This document shows, piece by piece, positions 56,018 to 59,385 of a stretch of 59,385 nucleotides of DNA (position 1 is its first letter; each line of letters opens with the position of its first letter). A program made the position numbers and the translations under genes. The notes under the pieces were generated by a model. The model searched no databases. It had not been told where the DNA came from and saw only the letters and a list, made by a program, of their open reading frames with translations. The stretch spans positions 1 through 59,385 of the forward strand of contig NXFV01002062.1 of assembly GCA_002803225.1 (NCBI GenBank). The letters run 5' to 3'. The DNA is from Gamarada debralockiae (Eukaryota > Ascomycota > Leotiomycetes > Helotiales > Hyphodiscaceae).

Positions 56018-57720
56018 TCATGTCATATCCATAGTCAAATAATTTGTTGGAACCCTTGCAACCAGCCAAATACGGCGAAATTCGTTTTCGGGGACACCTG
56101 TTGGAAGAAGTAGCAAGCCGAAGATACCTTGATCCCTGGGACTTAAAATGCTAATGACTATCCCATTGTCTAGTTGTTCATTGCAATCTGGATCGTCGTA
56201 ATAGATACCAGTCGGTCCAATGTGCTGAGTTGGCTTCGTGGAGTTGTTCATTCCTCGATCAGAGCGACGATTTTCGACGACAATGCCAAAAAGATCGAGT
56301 AGTGGCTTACTCGGCTTGTCATTCGAATGGCTCCTGAGAGAAACTTGCCCTTGGGATCAAGTCCGTCCGGTATTATTCGAGTTTCAATTAATTAAGCCGT
56401 GAGATAAACGGGGAGGTTGCATCCGCCTATACGCGAGGCTCCTCGTGTGCCGGTAAGTGACCTGCCAGGGTCAAGCCCAAGGCCAAGAAGGCGCCGTGTA
56501 TGGTATACTTAAATGCTTTGCTCGTGCCAGCTGCTCGGATCTGTCAACCATATACCGAAGAAGCCCTTTCAAAATATCCGTATGCAATAATCGGCACAAG
56601 TATTGACACTTGAAAATTATCTCGAGCTCAGTTGCTAGACCCAATAAAGCGGGCAATTGATCACCAGATTTCGTCTAGTTGCCTACTAGAATAATCCTCG
56701 ACTGTGGTGTTCCAGATACCGAATTGATCATCCTACGTAGCTACTTCCATGTCTAGCCACTTACCATCTGACAACTTTCTCACAGATAGAGGCACATCGA
56801 AAACTCAAATTGGGACTTCTCCCAACAATACGCGAGGACATTACGGCCAGACTCAACTTTGACTGATCGACGTTCCCAGAACAGCCAGCCGAAGATGAAG
56901 TGCAGCACTCTGGGTGGCATTTCATGTCCCTACAACGTCCAGCCTCTTGTTTGCAGAGAGCCATTGGCGGCTGTGTACTCTTCTGTGTGCCTCCAAATGT
57001 TGACAATTTGTGGATCTTCAGGCGGGGACCCATCGACGTCCTCCAGCTACAGACCACCATGTCAATCGGGTGAACAGTCTGCTGCAGTAGTGCAGATAGC
57101 GTTGGAATACACTCGGCCCATCGATGATGATTGCATCTCCCAGTCTTCTTTCAGACTTTGGATGATGCACAGAGAGTCGATCCATACGTACCGGATACCT
57201 AGCTCACGGGCGAATTGAAATGCATGCTTGTATGTCTTTGGCATAGCAGGTACATTGAAGCGTTTCTTTTGCTTGTTGAGGGTTGTCATCAACGTCTTTC
57301 TTCGCCTAGCATCGTAGTCCCCTAGCAATAAATCAAAGCCACGTATTTTACAGGAGTGTCCGAGTTGGAGAACTCGACCAGACGCACTATGGATGGCTCG
57401 TCATCATCAAGATCGATCAACCGTGTTGGTTAGTATGCAGGTGGCTGAAGCTTCTCAGCACATACTTTGTAGTTTTTGAATGCAATCATCAATCCACCGG
57501 TGTCGAAGTCTTGTATCTGAACCTTGACATCGTTCTAAGCCCCAGAACCGGGCACATCTTTCATCATCGCTTTGGTTCTTTGGATGCGGCATTTCTTGAG
57601 TCTCAAAATGATATTTGCCCAAGCCTCTACCAAGATAGGGCCTCTCTGCGTTCGGGAAGACCCCTCGGCTGTCAAATTCACAGCCTCGGCGCCAGTGCAA
57701 TAACCGAGTTCTCAAGAGGG
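56018..57720 (-). pseudogene. HET-domain pseudogene with stops and frameshifts
   Basis: Read downward, HET motifs appear in order but in different frames: SDTRLRHRWIDDC near 57500, PTRLIDLDDDEPSIVRLVE near 57420, and KYVALIYC then a stop then GTTM near 57330 (family: KYVALSHCWG). Next come MPKTYKHAFQFARELGIRYV and WIDSLCIIQ (57240-57150), RGWTLQ and PRVLHF (about 56930), LLGLATELEI and LLRYMVDRSEQLAR with APSWPW (56640-56480), and a final GVPENEFRRI (56080). Several stops replace Trp or polar codons. It is the third broken HET locus in this window. Confidence 0.75.
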
Positions 57721-59368
57721 TCTCGAAACAAGATGAGCATTTGAATCGATCATGGAGACGCGTTTCATTGGAGCTGGCGTTCGATTGTTACACTACTGGG
57801 GCTGTGTACTTGGAACCACTGGGGAAGCTGGAGGAAATCGACGAACATTCAGGCAAATACCTACGAGATGGAGTAACTATTGTAAGGTCGGGAGATAATG
57901 GCGCTTGGACAAGTCAACGGTTGAAATGAAGCTGTTGAAGGGTTCTGCTCGAGATTTATGTGTCGGGTGATTCATGAAGCAGCATGGCCTAGAGGTGAGG
58001 ATTGTTGCGATGTTCATGGCACCGAATGACGTTGAAAGAAGATTGGAGAGGGTGCGAGCTAAGATAAGGTCCGTCGCATCCCTATTAGCTTGTATTCCCG
58101 GCGGGCGTCGGATCCCTGTAGCACAGTCCAGATCCTCAAACCGCTGATAATCACGAGGTCTGGGCATCGACAACTTGAACTATAAGAAATGAGAAGTATT
58201 GCCCCCATGGAAGCCAGTGATAGAGTTCATGGACTCAGGCACAAATTGAATTATAGCATGCTCAAACTCGCTAGCATTAAGCTCAACATCGCGCGATGAG
58301 CAGTAAAATACCTAAGATTGTCATAGGCGACTCTCCTAGCAATAACAAAGAAAATAGCATATATCTCAAATGACATCGGCGAAAAATGCCTGCTACAGAT
58401 CAAACGCCGCTAAGCGAGGACCACTAGACAAGACAGTAAAACAGAAAGAGATATACAAAATCAAGGATTAGCTACTACAGTTACAAGAAGGCACGCATCA
58501 AGGTATTATTAGATTTTAATTGCTAAAGTAGAGAACTGTAGCGGAGTCACATGGTCAATGGACACGTGGTTCGCAGACACGCGGTTCGTTGCACGAGACC
58601 TCCAGACAACATAAATATCGCGCGCGCAACTAGCTAGTTCTTCAGGCAGTTCACACTCCATCACCAACAATACAGTCATTACCTTGATTCGCAGTCAACC
58701 CACCACAGAACAACAAATTTATATTTAGTATAAAGAAAACTGCCTATTATGTGATTACTTTACCCACAGGGGGTCTTAAATGCAAATGGCTAGACCTCTA
58801 GATTAATTAAAGCAACTACGTCAGGATATTGATACAAAAACTAACATTAAGTCTGATCCCCGTAACTGTTTAAGGGCAAGGTACTGTTTTTACTATACAA
58901 GACTTCTAATTGTTTAATCACTTTATTTAGACAGTATATCCGCATCACCCGCCCCTAAATAACTTAGTTTAGACTTATAAAATTCCGAGTATTATGTCTG
59001 ACATTGTTAGAGGGTGATGATGATAGGTTGAGTCACAAAGGCTGCCGATGGGTAGTCAGAATGTGATCGGAGGGTAACAATGTATCTCATTTTATAAATA
59101 GACTGATCTCTGCTCTTCCCCCGAAGGCCAGAGAACAGGATGCTTATAATATACCCTGTCACGTCTCAGTCAATAAGGGAGCAGGGAAACCAGTACGAAG
59201 GTTAAAACCAGCTCGATTGGTAGACTAGATACAAGAATCTAAAGCTAAGGAGAGAAGAAAATAAAAGAGAGCATAGAAGTCCAGGTATATATAGACTACA
59301 GGAGGCCAAGGTTAGGGATTTGTACGATAGCTGGTGATCTGCCAGGGGGTCGTAAACCAAGGCCGTAA
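57721..59368. other. AT-rich right flank
   Basis: No supported gene. It becomes AT-rich and stop-rich after 58200 and contains an LTR-like scrap near 59225-59310. Confidence 0.45.
59225..59310 (+). repeat. LTR-like degenerate repeat, copy 3
   Basis: AGAATCTAAAGCTA, an AGAGAAGAAA purine block and TATATAGACTACAGGAGGCC follow in the same order as at 6229-6300. Confidence 0.3.
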
Positions 59369-59385
59369 CCCCCCCCCCCCCCCCC
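59369..59385. other. Terminal C homopolymer
   Basis: Seventeen C at the end of the window, the complement of the G-run at the start. It is probably an artefact of contig ends. Confidence 0.6.

Noticed and set aside
57877..58173. 98-codon minus-strand frame upstream of the HET pseudogene
   Set aside because: Its position would fit a HET N-terminus, but no recognisable N-terminal HET-flank pattern is present.
1..59385. Search for telomere repeats, CRISPR arrays and rRNA
   Set aside because: No TTAGGG tracts, no spaced direct-repeat arrays and no rRNA-like sequence were seen.

Overview
The window looks like one contig of a filamentous ascomycete (Pezizomycotina; Leotiomycetes is a guess). The basis is genes split by 46-170 bp GT-AG introns, HET-domain proteins, a purine-phosphorylase-type self-recognition protein, a Zn2Cys6 regulator, a fungal Tom22 and a HAM1-like protein. 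All exon joins below were read by eye from splice signals, reading-frame phase and family motifs; none has transcript support. The two ends are a G-run and a C-run, which look like sequencing artefacts rather than telomere.

Left edge (1-12.2 kb) is accessory and decayed. It holds a five-exon gene joining a nucleoside-phosphorylase domain to a CorA-like two-helix membrane module (2018-4770), a HET gene lacking its first conserved block (6519-7607), a HET pseudogene with three frameshifts (9089-10374), and a dead Tc1-type transposon (about 10479-12162), set in AT-rich DNA with LTR-like scraps.

12.5-27.1 kb looks like a catabolic cluster: aldehyde dehydrogenase, ThDP-dependent 2-oxoacid decarboxylase/acetolactate-synthase-type enzyme, sugar-porter 1, arylsulfatase, sugar-porter 2 and a Zn2Cys6 activator. 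Two enzyme genes stand head-to-head with a transporter gene (ThDP enzyme/porter 1; sulfatase/porter 2). The inferred logic is import, desulfation, decarboxylation and aldehyde oxidation of an unknown substrate under the local regulator.

27.1-36.6 kb: remnant of a GPI-anchored aspartic protease, a 12-helix MFS transporter divergent from a PhzF-family isomerase, then a 4 kb gene-poor stretch with one possible relic.

36.7-55.8 kb is mostly conserved housekeeping: a seven-exon HAM1-like protein, two copies of a roughly 230 bp inverted-repeat element, a DUF4211 nuclear protein, a bestrophin-type channel, tom22, a small basic protein, a large C2H2-like protein with incompletely resolved splicing, and a 42-residue cysteine-rich peptide gene with a clear TATA box.

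Right edge (56-59.4 kb): a third broken HET gene with RIP-like stops, then AT-rich repeat-like DNA. No tRNA, rRNA or CRISPR array was found.
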